Assembly: GCA_021730635.1 (NCBI GenBank) | Contig: JAJNNC010000018.1 | Span: forward strand, 1 to 64,000 | Source of the DNA: Catalimonadaceae bacterium JC749 | GTDB taxonomy: Bacteria; Bacteroidota; Bacteroidia; Cytophagales; Cyclobacteriaceae | Reading direction: 5' to 3' | DNA length: 64,000 bases | Shown: piece by piece, positions 18,466 through 27,865 of the stretch | Layout of the letters: each line of letters opens with the position of its first letter | Numbering within the stretch: position 1 is the first letter of the stretch | Program-made: the position numbers and the translations under genes | The notes under the pieces: generated by a model | Told to the model about the DNA's origin: nothing | Database searches by the model: none | The model's input: only the letters and a program-made list of their open reading frames with translations

Positions 18466-18628
18466 GCAGAAAACTTCCAGAATTTCTCTGGACTTACTCT
18501 ATTCAAAGAGAAAAGAAAGCACGATTTGCATCAGCCACTTTATGTTACAGGCAGTGATGAGGTAGTCAGGTCAGATTCTGATACTTCTTATTTTTCCAAT
18601 GGTATTCCATCAGGAGAGCAGTAGTTTA

Positions 18629-19255
18629 TTATTGAATCTGCTCAATCTTTCGATATATTTCCTTTTTAGAATTTTCAAATATTTCTCCCCCAAATTCTTC
18701 ATTGTCCAATGAGATTATGGAGCTATCTTTTACGCCCATTATCCCAAATACAAATTTCAGGTATTTTGTCTGGAAATTCATATGTTCGTTTTTTTCGTTG
18801 GCCCCATAGCCTGTGTCCCCTCGGCTTGATAAGATAAACAGTTTTTTGTTTTTGAGAAGGCCTACATAATCCCCATCAGGTTCGCCTGAACGAAATTTCC
18901 AAGTCTCGTTAATCCGCATCAGTTGGTCGATATAAGATTTTAGTCCGCTTGGGATTGACCAGTTGTACATGGGTGTCCCGATGACATAAATATTGTGTTC
19001 CTTGAATTCTTTGACCAATTGGTCACTGAACTTAACTCCCGATTGATTTTCTTCTGTTCTATCCTGTGGTTTGATGAATGCACTTGCAATCCATTTTTCA
19101 TCAATAGGAGGAATGTGTTCCAGTCCTACTTCCCTGTACGTAAACTTGTCCTGCGGTTTATTCTTTTTCCAGTTTTCAACAAAAAGTTGCGTTAGTTTTC
19201 GGCTGTGGGATTTTTCATTCCTTACGCTTGCATTAATGATCAGCACTTTGTTCAT
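18629..19255 (-). CDS. FMN-dependent NADH-azoreductase/quinone reductase-like flavoprotein
   Basis: A flavodoxin-fold protein of 208 residues from the ATG at 19255 (MNKVLIINASVRNEKSHSRK), preferred over an upstream start because this opening is the flavodoxin phosphate-binding loop. IYVIGTPMYNWSIPSGLKSYIDQL is the azoreductase/NAD(P)H-quinone-reductase FMN-contact signature, and LFILSSRGDTGY is the third FMN loop. It likely reduces quinones or azo compounds with NAD(P)H. It lies 64 bp downstream of the Crp/Fnr gene in the same direction, and the pair may be one unit in which the regulator controls the reductase. Confidence 0.87.
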   Translation of the reverse strand: MNKVLIINASVRNEKSHSRKLTQLFVENWKKNKPQDKFTYREVGLEHIPPIDEKWIASAFIKPQDRTEENQSGVKFSDQLVKEFKEHNIYVIGTPMYNWSIPSGLKSYIDQLMRINETWKFRSGEPDGDYVGLLKNKKLFILSSRGDTGYGANEKNEHMNFQTKYLKFVFGIMGVKDSSIISLDNEEFGGEIFENSKKEIYRKIEQIQ

Positions 19256-19319
19256 TTCTTTGAAATTTGATTTAGAGAACAAAGTTCATCAGCAGAAAAA
19301 CATAAAAAATTGACCTAGT

Positions 19320-19901
19320 TCAATGTGGTTTGTATTTTTTGCGAATCCTGCTCAAAAATTCGGCGGAAATACCAAGGTATGAGGCAATTAAATATTGTGG
19401 CACCTTGTCCGCAATTTTAGGGTAACTTTCCAAAAATTGTAAATAACGCTGCTCTGCGTCCAATATGTTGTTCAGAATGATTCTTCTTTGCAAACTACCA
19501 AGATAATTCTCCAGAATAATCCTAAAAAAGCGTTCAAGTTTCGGGATTTGCCTTAACATTTCTTGAAACGAATCATAACGGATTTGCAACAATTCGGTTT
19601 TTTCAATTGCTTGGATGTTGTACACCGAAGGTTTTTGCTTGCGAAAACTTTCAATATCAGTAGCCCACCATTCTTCTATGGCGAAATACAGGATCTTCTC
19701 TTTGCCACTCTCAGCGTTTATGTAAAACGCTTTTAAAGCTCCCTGGAGAACAAAGTTGTCTGTTCTACATATTTCTCCATTTCTTAATAAATAATCTCCC
19801 TTGTCCAGCGTTTTTTCCGTCCAAAAATTTTCAAGCAGCGCCTCTTCTCCGGAATTTAGCTTAACATATTTTGCTATGGATTTGATTAATAGTTCTTTCA
19901 T
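19320..19901 (-). CDS. Crp/Fnr-family transcriptional regulator
   Basis: A 193-residue regulator. The N-terminal cyclic-nucleotide-binding-like beta roll is at about 20-120 (LDKGDYLLRNGEICRTDNFVLQG), followed by a dimerisation helix and a short C-terminal helix-turn-helix (about 155-190, PQYLIASYLGISAEFLSRIRKKY). This layout is common in Bacteroidota, where the effector is usually unknown and cAMP-contact residues are not conserved. It probably controls the adjacent azoreductase-like gene. Confidence 0.88.
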   Translation of the reverse strand: MKELLIKSIAKYVKLNSGEEALLENFWTEKTLDKGDYLLRNGEICRTDNFVLQGALKAFYINAESGKEKILYFAIEEWWATDIESFRKQKPSVYNIQAIEKTELLQIRYDSFQEMLRQIPKLERFFRIILENYLGSLQRRIILNNILDAEQRYLQFLESYPKIADKVPQYLIASYLGISAEFLSRIRKKYKPH

Positions 19902-20018
19902 TCAATTTGTATCCAAGGGTTTCGGCTAGGTATAGTGAGGGGTTCCCATGCACTTCACTTACCGTTTGCCGATTAGTTAATTTTTCTATGTGGATTGTTT
20001 TACTAATACGTTCATGGG

Positions 20019-20534
20019 TCAGCTTAAGGTTAGTTTGATTGCTTTTTCATAGTCGAGAGCAAAGAGCCAGTTGAGCTCGAAGGCCAGGGCAAAATAAGGT
20101 GTGCCATCTTCATAAATAAATTTTTGGGGATGCTGCGGGCTGACAGTCACGGCTCCATGTACCTCCGGGTTGGTATTGGCTTCCACAAAAAGGGTCCCTG
20201 CTGTACCGGACAATTGAGGTACCGAAGAAAAAGTCTGATAAGACCACTGGCCTGTCTGAGTGGGTGAAAAACGAATCACATACTCATTGTCGCCATTGTA
20301 AAATCCAGGGATGTGCAGCGTGCTGCTGTCAGGTGCAGTGAAAGCGGCTCCGAAAGTGATGTCAAAGGAATTTCCTACGGGTTGTTGTTTCAAGTTGAAA
20401 ACAATATCGACAGGCATATAAAGTTTGCCATTGATTTGCTTTTTGCCAGCCTCGTGCTTTTGTTGACAAAATCCTTCAAAGGTCAGGAATACTGCGAATG
20501 TTAGACATATGGACTGTAGCATCATTTTCTTCAT
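20019..20534 (-). pseudogene. DUF5060 glycoside-hydrolase gene, truncated after the N-terminal domain
   Basis: The 171-residue frame has a signal peptide (MKKMMLQSICLTFAVFL, to EGFCQ) and a whole DUF5060 beta-sandwich domain (about 40-125, IPGFYNGDNEYVIRFSPTQTGQWSYQTF). It then enters the catalytic domain at YFALAFELNWLFALDYEKA and stops after seven more residues. Relatives continue for several hundred residues as a TIM-barrel hydrolase. The 3' part is absent downstream, so this is a broken gene, probably the result of a deletion or insertion. It lies on the same strand as the sulfatase at 20690. Confidence 0.75.
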
Positions 20535-20689
20535 GTAAAATCTGTAGTTTGTGTTGGCGCTTATCTACTATTTTCTTCAAGGTAACTTCCGCTAGCGACA
20601 AGTCAGGCATTTGAGTTTTAAAGCATCATCGTCGGGTTTTGCGCATGAATTCTGCTCTGTTCGTATTCTTCGAACCTGTTAACAATTCA

Positions 20690-22060
20690 TTATGGACGCA
20701 GCCTGGGCATGTTGGCCTCTACTTCTTTGAGCCAATTTTCTAATATCTGTTTCATTTCAGTCGCTTTTTCGGGGTATTGATCCGTGAGATCATTCTTTTC
20801 ACCAATGTCATCTGCCAGATTGAACAATTCAACATGGCCGGTTTCATAGCTTATGACCAGCTTCCACTCGTTTAGTCGCACTGCGCCCGACGGTCTTCCC
20901 ATTTGATTGCTGAAATGAGGGTAATGCCAGAATACAGGTCCCCTTTCCAGGGTATCACCCTGCAGCAACGGCAGGATAGAAACCCCATCATGTAACTTTT
21001 GGGGACTACCATCCAGCAGGTTGAGGAAGGTTGGGAAATAATCAGTGTTCGTAAAATAGGAATCTATTTTTTTGCCTGCCTCCAGATTTTCTTTCCAGTA
21101 AGCTATGGCTGGAATACGGATACCGCCTTCATAGGCATGTCCTTTCCACTTGCGGAGCGGCTCGAGGTTGGTAGGAGTTGGTCCCAGTTCGGACAAGCCT
21201 ACACCTCCATTGTCTGAGGTAAAAACAATGAGTGTATTGTCAAGCAAGTTAAGTTTTTCCAGCTTTTCATAGATAAGCCCCACGCCATCGTCTATGCTTT
21301 CAATCATGGCGGCATAATTAGGATTGTACTTGCCATCAAATTTTTCATATTTCCAGAAGTATTTGGCAAGTTTATCGCCCCTGGGAACCAGCATCACATG
21401 GGGTGCAGAATAGCACAGGTACAGGAAAAAAGGTTTCTCTCCGGTGTACATCTCCTCTATAAAATCCAGCGCATAATCGGTGAGCCTGTCGGTAAGGTAA
21501 TATCTTCCATTGTCCTTGAATTCTTGGTCATATCCATCTATAAAGATGGAATAGTTGTAATAATCTAAGCCATTTTTCCCGATCATCCTCGTGAAATCAA
21601 ACCCCTGATCCCAGGGCGCAGACCCTTCAGCACTTCCAAGGTGCCATTTGCCGACCATCGCTGAGGTGTAGTTGTAGTCTCTAAGCTTTTCAGCCAGGGT
21701 AATTTCAGAGGAAGGAAGAAATTTTTGAAAATTGGCAGGCAACACATTGGAGGCAGAATCGGTGCGCTCGCCCACCAGAAAATTGGTGAGATGCAAACGA
21801 GCCGGATGTTTGGCCGTCATGAGAGCGGCTCTTGAGGGCGAACACACGGGGCTTGCCGCATAAGCATTGGTAAACGTGATACCACCCGCCGATAGCTTGT
21901 CAATGTGGGGCGTTTCGTTGAATGGATTGCCATAGCAGCCCAAGTCGGTATACCCCAGGTCATCAGTCAGGATGAAAATAATGTTGGGCCTGGCCGGAGT
22001 TTGGGAAAAGGCGAAGCCGGTCCAACAGAAAAGTAATAAAATAAGGCAGGCTGACTTCAT
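20690..22060 (-). CDS. Secreted sulfatase (S1 family)
   Basis: Family S1 sulfatase of 456 residues. Signal peptide 1-20 (CLILLLFCWTGFAFSQ); Asp pair at 33-34 (LTDDLGYTD); formylglycine site C-S-P-S-R at 73-77; GKWHLGS; VFTSDNGGVG near residue 265. The overall pattern (AYAASPVCSPSRAALMTAKHP) is close to the sulfatase at 1173, although the two lie in separate operons. The truncated DUF5060 gene follows on the same strand and may once have been co-transcribed with it. Confidence 0.93.
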   Translation of the reverse strand: MKSACLILLLFCWTGFAFSQTPARPNIIFILTDDLGYTDLGCYGNPFNETPHIDKLSAGGITFTNAYAASPVCSPSRAALMTAKHPARLHLTNFLVGERTDSASNVLPANFQKFLPSSEITLAEKLRDYNYTSAMVGKWHLGSAEGSAPWDQGFDFTRMIGKNGLDYYNYSIFIDGYDQEFKDNGRYYLTDRLTDYALDFIEEMYTGEKPFFLYLCYSAPHVMLVPRGDKLAKYFWKYEKFDGKYNPNYAAMIESIDDGVGLIYEKLEKLNLLDNTLIVFTSDNGGVGLSELGPTPTNLEPLRKWKGHAYEGGIRIPAIAYWKENLEAGKKIDSYFTNTDYFPTFLNLLDGSPQKLHDGVSILPLLQGDTLERGPVFWHYPHFSNQMGRPSGAVRLNEWKLVISYETGHVELFNLADDIGEKNDLTDQYPEKATEMKQILENWLKEVEANMPRLRP

Positions 22061-22667
22061 ATTAGCAGATAATAAGGTACCAAGGTATCAACCTCGACAT
22101 CATTAATCAAACAGGTTTAAAACATTCAATCAATCCCATGCAAGGTTTTGTTCCAGACCACAGATGAACGTGCATGATGGATTGGCCCTAAGAGAGATCT
22201 ACTTGAACTTGCCATAAATAACCAGACGATAAGTTAAGCTGTTTTTTTTATATTGATTTAAATGTATTCTTCAGAAGTCAAATAACTTAGGGAGGAGTAG
22301 CCGAACCTATCTTCTTTAAAGATCATACCGGGAATCTACAAAAGGTTGGTCGATCGTCGTGATAAATTATACCCTTTCCTGCGCACTAAGTTCCATAGAG
22401 GTTAGAGGGTGAACAGGAGAGGGTATTATGAGTATTCACCCGTTGGTGTAACAGACCAAATTTAGCCCTACCATACATTTACCTCCTCAATAGTCAAGTT
22501 CCCACGTGGAGAAGCCCTGTGGGGAACCACGATTAACTTGCTCCTCATTCCTTTTCCAAAGCTGCTCGTACTACACAATATTACGACTGCAAAATTCTAT
22601 AAGTCAATCATCTTACAGCTATTCCTATCTGTCAGGCTTCGGCCTCATGGTTGCCTTGTTCTACTCT
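22061..22667. other. Intergenic region without a recognisable gene
   Basis: About 600 bp between two minus-strand sulfatases. Small open frames exist on both strands but none has a family signature. Composition is mixed and the section around 22380-22660 looks like decayed sequence, but I cannot name a source. Confidence 0.3.
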
Positions 22668-24239
22668 TCAAGGTTTGTGCCTCAGCACAGTATCTGGTGC
22701 AGGATAGGTCCTGATGCTGCCCTCTAAACGTGGATAAGTCTCAAAGACCTCTCCCCTTCCTGTCACCCTAGGATCTTGGGTGCGCATCAGGTAACCGCCC
22801 AGTCTTGTCCGCAGTGCCAGTAAATCCTCCCCATAGGCGGCACTGTCGGCCAGATTCACCAGGCATCCGGGATCTTTTTGAATGTCATACAACTCTTCGG
22901 CTGGTCTTTTACCCACTGCCCAATGAAAATACTGCCTGTAAGCCGGATCTTCTCTTTCTCTGATGATCAGTTGATCGGCTGCCTCGTCTATATCGTGATA
23001 GGCAGTGTGATTGGCTTCCAATTTGCCCCTTTCATCCATTTTCTGGGGTGCCCCTGCAGGCCATCGCTCCGGTTTGAAGTTGCGGATATAGAGATACTCA
23101 TGCGTTCTGATACAGCGCTGGGGATAGCCCAGGTTTTGCCAGCGGGAAGAAGAATGCCGCTCTCTGGAAGCATATACAGCCGTTCGTGTGCCATCTCCCT
23201 TCCCCTGCTGCTGGCTTGCCAGTATAGGGAGCAAGCTTTGACTCTCTATAGTATAATCCGGAAAAGGAGCATCGGCTACCTGTAAAAAGGTAGCAAACAA
23301 GTCAATTAAGCTTACCAGATCCGCTACCTGCCGGTTTCCTTTCACCTCATTACCCCAACGAATGGCCAGCGGTACGTGGATGCCATATTCATACACATTC
23401 GCTTTAGCCCGGGGAAAAGGCATACCATTGTCAGAGGTGACCACAATAAGGGTATTATCCAGTTCTCCTGTCTGCTCTAAAGCATCAATCACCTTTGAGA
23501 GTTGTGCATCAAACCATTGGATTTCATAACCATAGTCCAGCAGGTCAAGCCTCACCTCTGCCACATCGGGTAAAAAGGGGGGTACTTTCACCTTATCTAC
23601 AGCCATGCCAGCGGCCCTTCCTATTCCTTGTTTGTACCTGCGGTGAGGTTCATGGCTTCCTAACCAGAAAAAGAAAGGTTGATCTTCTGGCCGGGCTGAG
23701 AGAAAATCTTCGAAGTTAGCCGCATAATCTTCATGGGAAATCCCTTCAGGAGCATTCAAAGTATCTCCCATAAAAGCAGGCCCCGCAGGATTGCGGCTTC
23801 TTCCTGAAACTGCATAATCTCCTGGTCCCCAGCCTTTGCCTGTATGGCCAACAAAATAGCCTGCTTTCTCCAACAGGTCTGGAAAAACTATATAAGATAC
23901 AGGAAAGCTGCTGGCATGGGTGCCTGCCTCTTCTAACTGCCAGCAGTTCAGGCCTGTCAGAAGGGCAGCACGGGAAGGGCTGCAGCCCGGAGAGGCGGCA
24001 AAAGCCTGTGTGAATAACACCCCTTCCTGAGCAATGCGATCAAAAGCAGGGGTTTGTATGGCATCATAACCATAAGCAGAAGCATGAGGATAGGATTGAT
24101 CGTCAGAGATCACCAGCAGTATATTAGGTCTTTTTCCTGCTAAAGGTGTGGTGGTGGGCTGCGCCTGCCCCTCTTGACAAAACAGATGAAAGAAAACCAG
24201 TAAACATAAGGAAAATTTGATGATAGCATTCAATAGCAT
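22668..24239 (-). CDS. Secreted sulfatase, heparan N-sulfatase-like branch
   Basis: Family S1 sulfatase of 523 residues with a signal peptide (about 5-27, ending GQAQ). Asp pair at 46-47 (ISDDQSYPHASAYG); formylglycine site C-S-P-S-R at 86-90; TGKGWGPGDYA in place of GKWH; VVTSDNGMPFPRAKANVYEYGIHVPLAIRW. The SDDQSYPH and TGKGW-PG features resemble the N-sulfoglucosamine sulfohydrolase-like group, which acts on amino-sugar or related sulfates. That is a family resemblance, not a proven substrate. Monocistronic as far as visible. Confidence 0.92.
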   Translation of the reverse strand: MLLNAIIKFSLCLLVFFHLFCQEGQAQPTTTPLAGKRPNILLVISDDQSYPHASAYGYDAIQTPAFDRIAQEGVLFTQAFAASPGCSPSRAALLTGLNCWQLEEAGTHASSFPVSYIVFPDLLEKAGYFVGHTGKGWGPGDYAVSGRSRNPAGPAFMGDTLNAPEGISHEDYAANFEDFLSARPEDQPFFFWLGSHEPHRRYKQGIGRAAGMAVDKVKVPPFLPDVAEVRLDLLDYGYEIQWFDAQLSKVIDALEQTGELDNTLIVVTSDNGMPFPRAKANVYEYGIHVPLAIRWGNEVKGNRQVADLVSLIDLFATFLQVADAPFPDYTIESQSLLPILASQQQGKGDGTRTAVYASRERHSSSRWQNLGYPQRCIRTHEYLYIRNFKPERWPAGAPQKMDERGKLEANHTAYHDIDEAADQLIIREREDPAYRQYFHWAVGKRPAEELYDIQKDPGCLVNLADSAAYGEDLLALRTRLGGYLMRTQDPRVTGRGEVFETYPRLEGSIRTYPAPDTVLRHKP

Positions 24240-24795
24240 AGCTTTTTTAATAATTCAAGTTGCGATAGTTTTAAGGGTAAATTGCCAAAACTAAACTTAC
24301 CCAATTATGAAGGACTTTACCAAAGCAATGCAATGAATAATTCTCTCCCCTTAGGTCTGTAGACTACAAAACCAAAAAAATCCATGGAGATACCACACAA
24401 CATAGGTTCGACAAAGGAAAGCTGTAAACCTCCTGTTTTAGCAAACCTGCAATAAATCTCCTTTCACACAGTATCAGAAGGTATTGGGTCAGGGAAAAAT
24501 AGGCAATCAATAAGCTATCTTTGAAACGACACCACCCGTAAATTGGCAAATTCTTGCGCTTATACCGTTTCCCTCCTTTGTAAAGTCATTTCAGTTAACT
24601 CAAAAAATTACTACGAATATTTGCAATATATATTTCGTTTATTTATTTTTACTTTTGAATATTTACTAATTTCATCATCTTGTTGATAAAGTTCTTTTAT
24701 TTTCTGGCATCTTAAATTTTATGTAGTTTTTTTTTAACTTATTGATAAAAGACGATCTAATATACCACTTATTATTGTATGGTTATAGATAGTAA
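24240..24795. promoter_or_regulatory. Control region upstream of the pentose operon
   Basis: This 555-bp AT-rich gap precedes the DeoR gene. TACTTTTG at 24650-24657 fits the Bacteroidota -7 consensus TAnnTTTG; a TTTG at 24620-24623 is a -33 candidate, but its 26-base spacing is longer than usual. Two direct repeats TTGATAAA (24683-24690 and 24742-24749) lie between this and the start codon and could be operator half sites for the DeoR protein. No gene was seen in the gap. Confidence 0.35.
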
Positions 24796-25614
24796 ATGAA
24801 GTTAAAAATAAAAAAACACATGAAATTGGAAAATTTAATGGCTAACCAACGGAGGGAGAAAATCCTGGAGCTTTTGCATGAAGATGGTTCTGCAAAGGTA
24901 AGTAACCTTGCTCAGTTATTTAAGGTAACGGAAGTTACCATCAGGCAAGATCTAGAACGATTAGAGAAAGAAGGTCAGATCATTCGGGAGCATGGGGGTG
25001 CTTACCTGAAAAATGTGGAGGATCAAGTCAGAAATTTCTCCTTGGTTCACCAGGAAAACATGGACAAGAAGGAATTGATTGCAGAGAAAAGCCTTGAGTT
25101 TATTGATAGTGGCGATACCATCATTCTGGACTCGGGAACGACGACTACTGAAATAGCCAAGAAATTGAAAGGAAAAAGAAATCTTACCGTAATTACCAAC
25201 GCATTGAATATTGCGCTCATGTTAGGAGCAGAACCAGGCATTGAGGTAATCGTTACTGGGGGTGAATTTAAACCTCCTACCTTATCATTGACAGGACAGA
25301 AAGCGGCAGACTTTTTCAATGGTCTTAATGTACAAAAGCTTTTTTTAGCTACCGCAGGTATTTCTCTCAAGGCAGGGTTAACCTACCCAAGTATCAGTGA
25401 TCTGGTGGTAAAAAAGGCTATGATCGACGCCGCCGATGTGACTTATCTGGTAGCCGATTCAAGTAAGATAGGGAAAAGTGCTTTGGCAAGCCTGGGGGCC
25501 TTATCGCTTATCGACTATATCATCACCGACGAGGGTATCGAGAGGAAACACAGAAAAGTACTCGAGGAACATGAAATTGAATTAATCATTGCTCAAAAAA
25601 ATAAAAATGAATAA
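24796..25614 (+). CDS. DeoR/GlpR-family transcriptional regulator
   Basis: A sugar-phosphate-responsive repressor of up to 272 residues; ATGs at 24823 and 24838 (MANQRREKILELL) are also plausible starts. The N-terminal winged helix (about 20-70, VSNLAQLFKVTEVTIRQDLERLEKEG then REHGGAYL) is the DeoR signature. The C-terminal effector domain (about 90-250) shows IILDSGTTTTEIAKKL and LVADSSKIGKSALA, which bind phosphosugars in the family. It is the first gene of the operon and overlaps the isomerase-like gene by 8 bp, so it probably represses its own operon until the phosphorylated pentose appears. Confidence 0.93.
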   Translation: MKLKIKKHMKLENLMANQRREKILELLHEDGSAKVSNLAQLFKVTEVTIRQDLERLEKEGQIIREHGGAYLKNVEDQVRNFSLVHQENMDKKELIAEKSLEFIDSGDTIILDSGTTTTEIAKKLKGKRNLTVITNALNIALMLGAEPGIEVIVTGGEFKPPTLSLTGQKAADFFNGLNVQKLFLATAGISLKAGLTYPSISDLVVKKAMIDAADVTYLVADSSKIGKSALASLGALSLIDYIITDEGIERKHRKVLEEHEIELIIAQKNKNE

Positions 25615-27016
25615 AATAAGTATTGGCGTCATCATCGGAAATAGAGATTTTTTTCCGGATAAGCTGGTGACCGAAGCTCGAATGGATATTTCTAGAGTGC
25701 TGGAAGAACAGGGCATCAACGCAATCATGCTGGGTGAAAATGACGCTAAGCTTGGCGGTGTGGAAACCTATACCGACGCCCGTAAATGTGCTGATCTTTT
25801 TAAAAAACATAAAGAAGAAATTTTAGGAGTATTGGTGGTGCTACCCAACTTTGGGGATGAGAGAGGAATAGCTGATGCCTTGAATCTTGCCCATCTGCAG
25901 GTGCCGGTTTTGATACAGGGGTACCCCGACGAACTCCATAAACTCAACGTGGCCAATCGTCGTGATAGTTGGTGCGGAAAGATTTCCGTTTGCAACAATC
26001 TGTATCAGTATGGCATCAAATATACCCTGACTACCAAACACGTTGTTCATCCGACTGATCCTTCTTTTATCTATGATCTCCAGCAGTTTTTAGCCGTTTG
26101 CCGCGTAGTGAAAGGTTTGAAAAATGTACGAATTGGGGCCATCGGGGCTCGTCCGACTGCTTTCAATACGGTCCGCTATAGTGAAAAAATCCTGCAAGCC
26201 CATGGTATCTCGGTGGTCACCTGCGACCTGTCTGAAATTCTGGGAAATGCCGAAAAGCTTTCCAATGACGACCAGCGGGTAAAAGAACATTTAGAGAAAA
26301 TACACCATTATGCTTCTACCGGCAAAACACCCTCGGCAGCATTGTATCAGATTTCAAAATTAGACGTGGTACTGAATGATTTCATGGAAGAAAACGAGCT
26401 GGATGCCAATGCCATTCAGTGCTGGACTTCTCTACAGAAAAACTATGGGTGTAATGTGTGTACCAGTGCCAGTATGTTTAGTGAAAATATGATTCCAAGC
26501 GCCTGTGAGGTAGATGTAACCGGCACCCTGTCTATGTATGCCCTGCAACTGGCTTCCGGATCGCCCAGTGCCCTGGTAGACTGGAACAACAACTATGCAG
26601 ATGACGATGAAAAATGTGTCCTTTTCCATTGTGGAAACTGGGCCAAGTCGTTCCTTCCGGATATTGAGATCAGTAATGCTCCGATTCTAGGCACAACAGT
26701 AGGCGTGGAAAATACTTACGGAGCCCTCGATGGCAGAACGCCGGCTTCTCCTTTGACATACGGGCGTATCAGCACCGATGATACGCGCGGAGTGATGAAA
26801 GCCTATGTGGGAGAGGGAAATCTCACCGATGATGAACTGAAAACCTTTGGCAACCGGGCCGTAGCGCATATCCCTAATCTTCAGGGATTGATGCAGTATA
26901 TATGTAGAAATGGGTTCGAACATCATGTAGTAATGAATGCGTCGCATACGTCGGCTGCTTTGAAAGAAGCTTTCGAAAACTATATGGGATGGGAAGTATA
27001 CCACCATGTGGGTTAA
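25607..27016 (+). CDS. L-fucose/L-arabinose isomerase-family protein
   Basis: A cytoplasmic sugar isomerase-like enzyme of 469 residues from the ATG at 25607, which overlaps the deoR stop. The N-terminal Rossmann-like part (KISIGVIIGNRDFFPDKLV) and the middle domain (RIGAIGARPTAFNTVRYSE) match the fucose/arabinose isomerase fold. The C-terminal part keeps acidic metal-ligand candidates (ACEVDVTGTLSMYALQLASG, SALVDWNNNY) and VLFHCGNW. Such enzymes convert an aldose to a ketose. With the FGGY kinase and transketolase downstream, it should supply the ketose for phosphorylation. Substrate is open; apiose to apulose is the proposal favoured here. Confidence 0.85.
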   Translation: MNKISIGVIIGNRDFFPDKLVTEARMDISRVLEEQGINAIMLGENDAKLGGVETYTDARKCADLFKKHKEEILGVLVVLPNFGDERGIADALNLAHLQVPVLIQGYPDELHKLNVANRRDSWCGKISVCNNLYQYGIKYTLTTKHVVHPTDPSFIYDLQQFLAVCRVVKGLKNVRIGAIGARPTAFNTVRYSEKILQAHGISVVTCDLSEILGNAEKLSNDDQRVKEHLEKIHHYASTGKTPSAALYQISKLDVVLNDFMEENELDANAIQCWTSLQKNYGCNVCTSASMFSENMIPSACEVDVTGTLSMYALQLASGSPSALVDWNNNYADDDEKCVLFHCGNWAKSFLPDIEISNAPILGTTVGVENTYGALDGRTPASPLTYGRISTDDTRGVMKAYVGEGNLTDDELKTFGNRAVAHIPNLQGLMQYICRNGFEHHVVMNASHTSAALKEAFENYMGWEVYHHVG

Positions 27017-27029
27017 AATCAAAAAATAT

Positions 27030-27854
27030 ATGACTGATAGAGAACTCCAACAAAAATCAGTGCAGCTTCGAAAAAAGCTGTTGAAATACATATATCAGGC
27101 AAAAGCCGGTCATACCGGGGGTAGTTTGTCCTGTATCGATATTCTCAATGTGCTCTACAATCGAGTATTGAATATTGATCCTGACGATTTTAAGAACCCA
27201 GACCGAGACCGATACATTCAGAGTAAGGGACACTCTGTGGAAGCCCTGTTTGTAACCTTGGCCGATCGTGGATTTTTTCCGGAGTCAGACCTGGAAACGC
27301 TCTGCCAGTATCAGTCACATTATATCGGTCACCCCACAAAGAAGGTGCGTGGGGTGGAGCAAAATACAGGCGCACTGGGACATGGACTACCCATCTGCGT
27401 GGGGGAGTCATTGGCCGCTAAGATGGACCATAAATCCCATCGCATATTTACCCTTTTGGGGGATGGCGAACTACCGGAAGGGTCTAACTGGGAAGCAATG
27501 CTGATCGCGGCACATTATAAGCTGGACAATCTCTACGCAATCCTGGACTATAACAAGCAGCAGATCACCGGATCCAATCAGGAAGTGATGAATACTGAGC
27601 CCATCAAAGATAAAGTGGAGGCTTTTGGGTGGTCTGTCAAAGAAGTAGACGGACATGATCTGAAAGCTTTAGAGGATGTGTTGAATAACGGCCCCTTTGC
27701 GGAAGGTAAGCCTAACTTTATCATAGCACATACTATCAAAGGAAAAGGCATCAGTTACATGGAAGGTGTCTTGAAATGGCATCATGGAGTCCCCAATGAA
27801 GAACTGTATGCACAGGCACAAAAGGAGTTGGACGACCTGGAATTAGCCCTTTAA
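27030..27854 (+). CDS. Transketolase, N-terminal subunit (ThDP/PP domain)
   Basis: The thiamine-diphosphate pyrophosphate-binding half of a split transketolase, 274 residues from the ATG at 27030 (MTDRELQQK). Seen are AGHTGGSLSCIDILNVLYN, SKGHSVEALF, NTGALGHGLPICVG, and the ThDP motif GDGELPEGSNWEAMLIAAH ending in DYNKQQ. It needs the partner subunit encoded 11 bp downstream for the pyrimidine-binding domain. Split transketolases are common in sugar-specific operons, where they cleave a particular ketose phosphate and are not central pentose-phosphate enzymes. This location, between an isomerase and an ABC transporter, supports that role. Confidence 0.94.
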   Translation: MTDRELQQKSVQLRKKLLKYIYQAKAGHTGGSLSCIDILNVLYNRVLNIDPDDFKNPDRDRYIQSKGHSVEALFVTLADRGFFPESDLETLCQYQSHYIGHPTKKVRGVEQNTGALGHGLPICVGESLAAKMDHKSHRIFTLLGDGELPEGSNWEAMLIAAHYKLDNLYAILDYNKQQITGSNQEVMNTEPIKDKVEAFGWSVKEVDGHDLKALEDVLNNGPFAEGKPNFIIAHTIKGKGISYMEGVLKWHHGVPNEELYAQAQKELDDLELAL

Positions 27855-27865
27855 ACCTCGAAACT

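Noticed and set aside
22061-22667. Possible group II intron or IS remnant between the two sulfatases
   Set aside because: A phrase resembling mobile-element reverse transcriptases was noticed on the minus strand, but no catalytic motif, domain V or inverted repeat could be identified.
22506-22727. 73-codon plus-strand frame in the gap before the sulfatase at 22668
   Set aside because: It overlaps the 3' end of the sulfatase on the other strand, has no family signature and its composition does not look like a protein.
24364-24549. 61-codon minus-strand frame upstream of deoR
   Set aside because: No recognisable domain; the region is better read as a regulatory gap.
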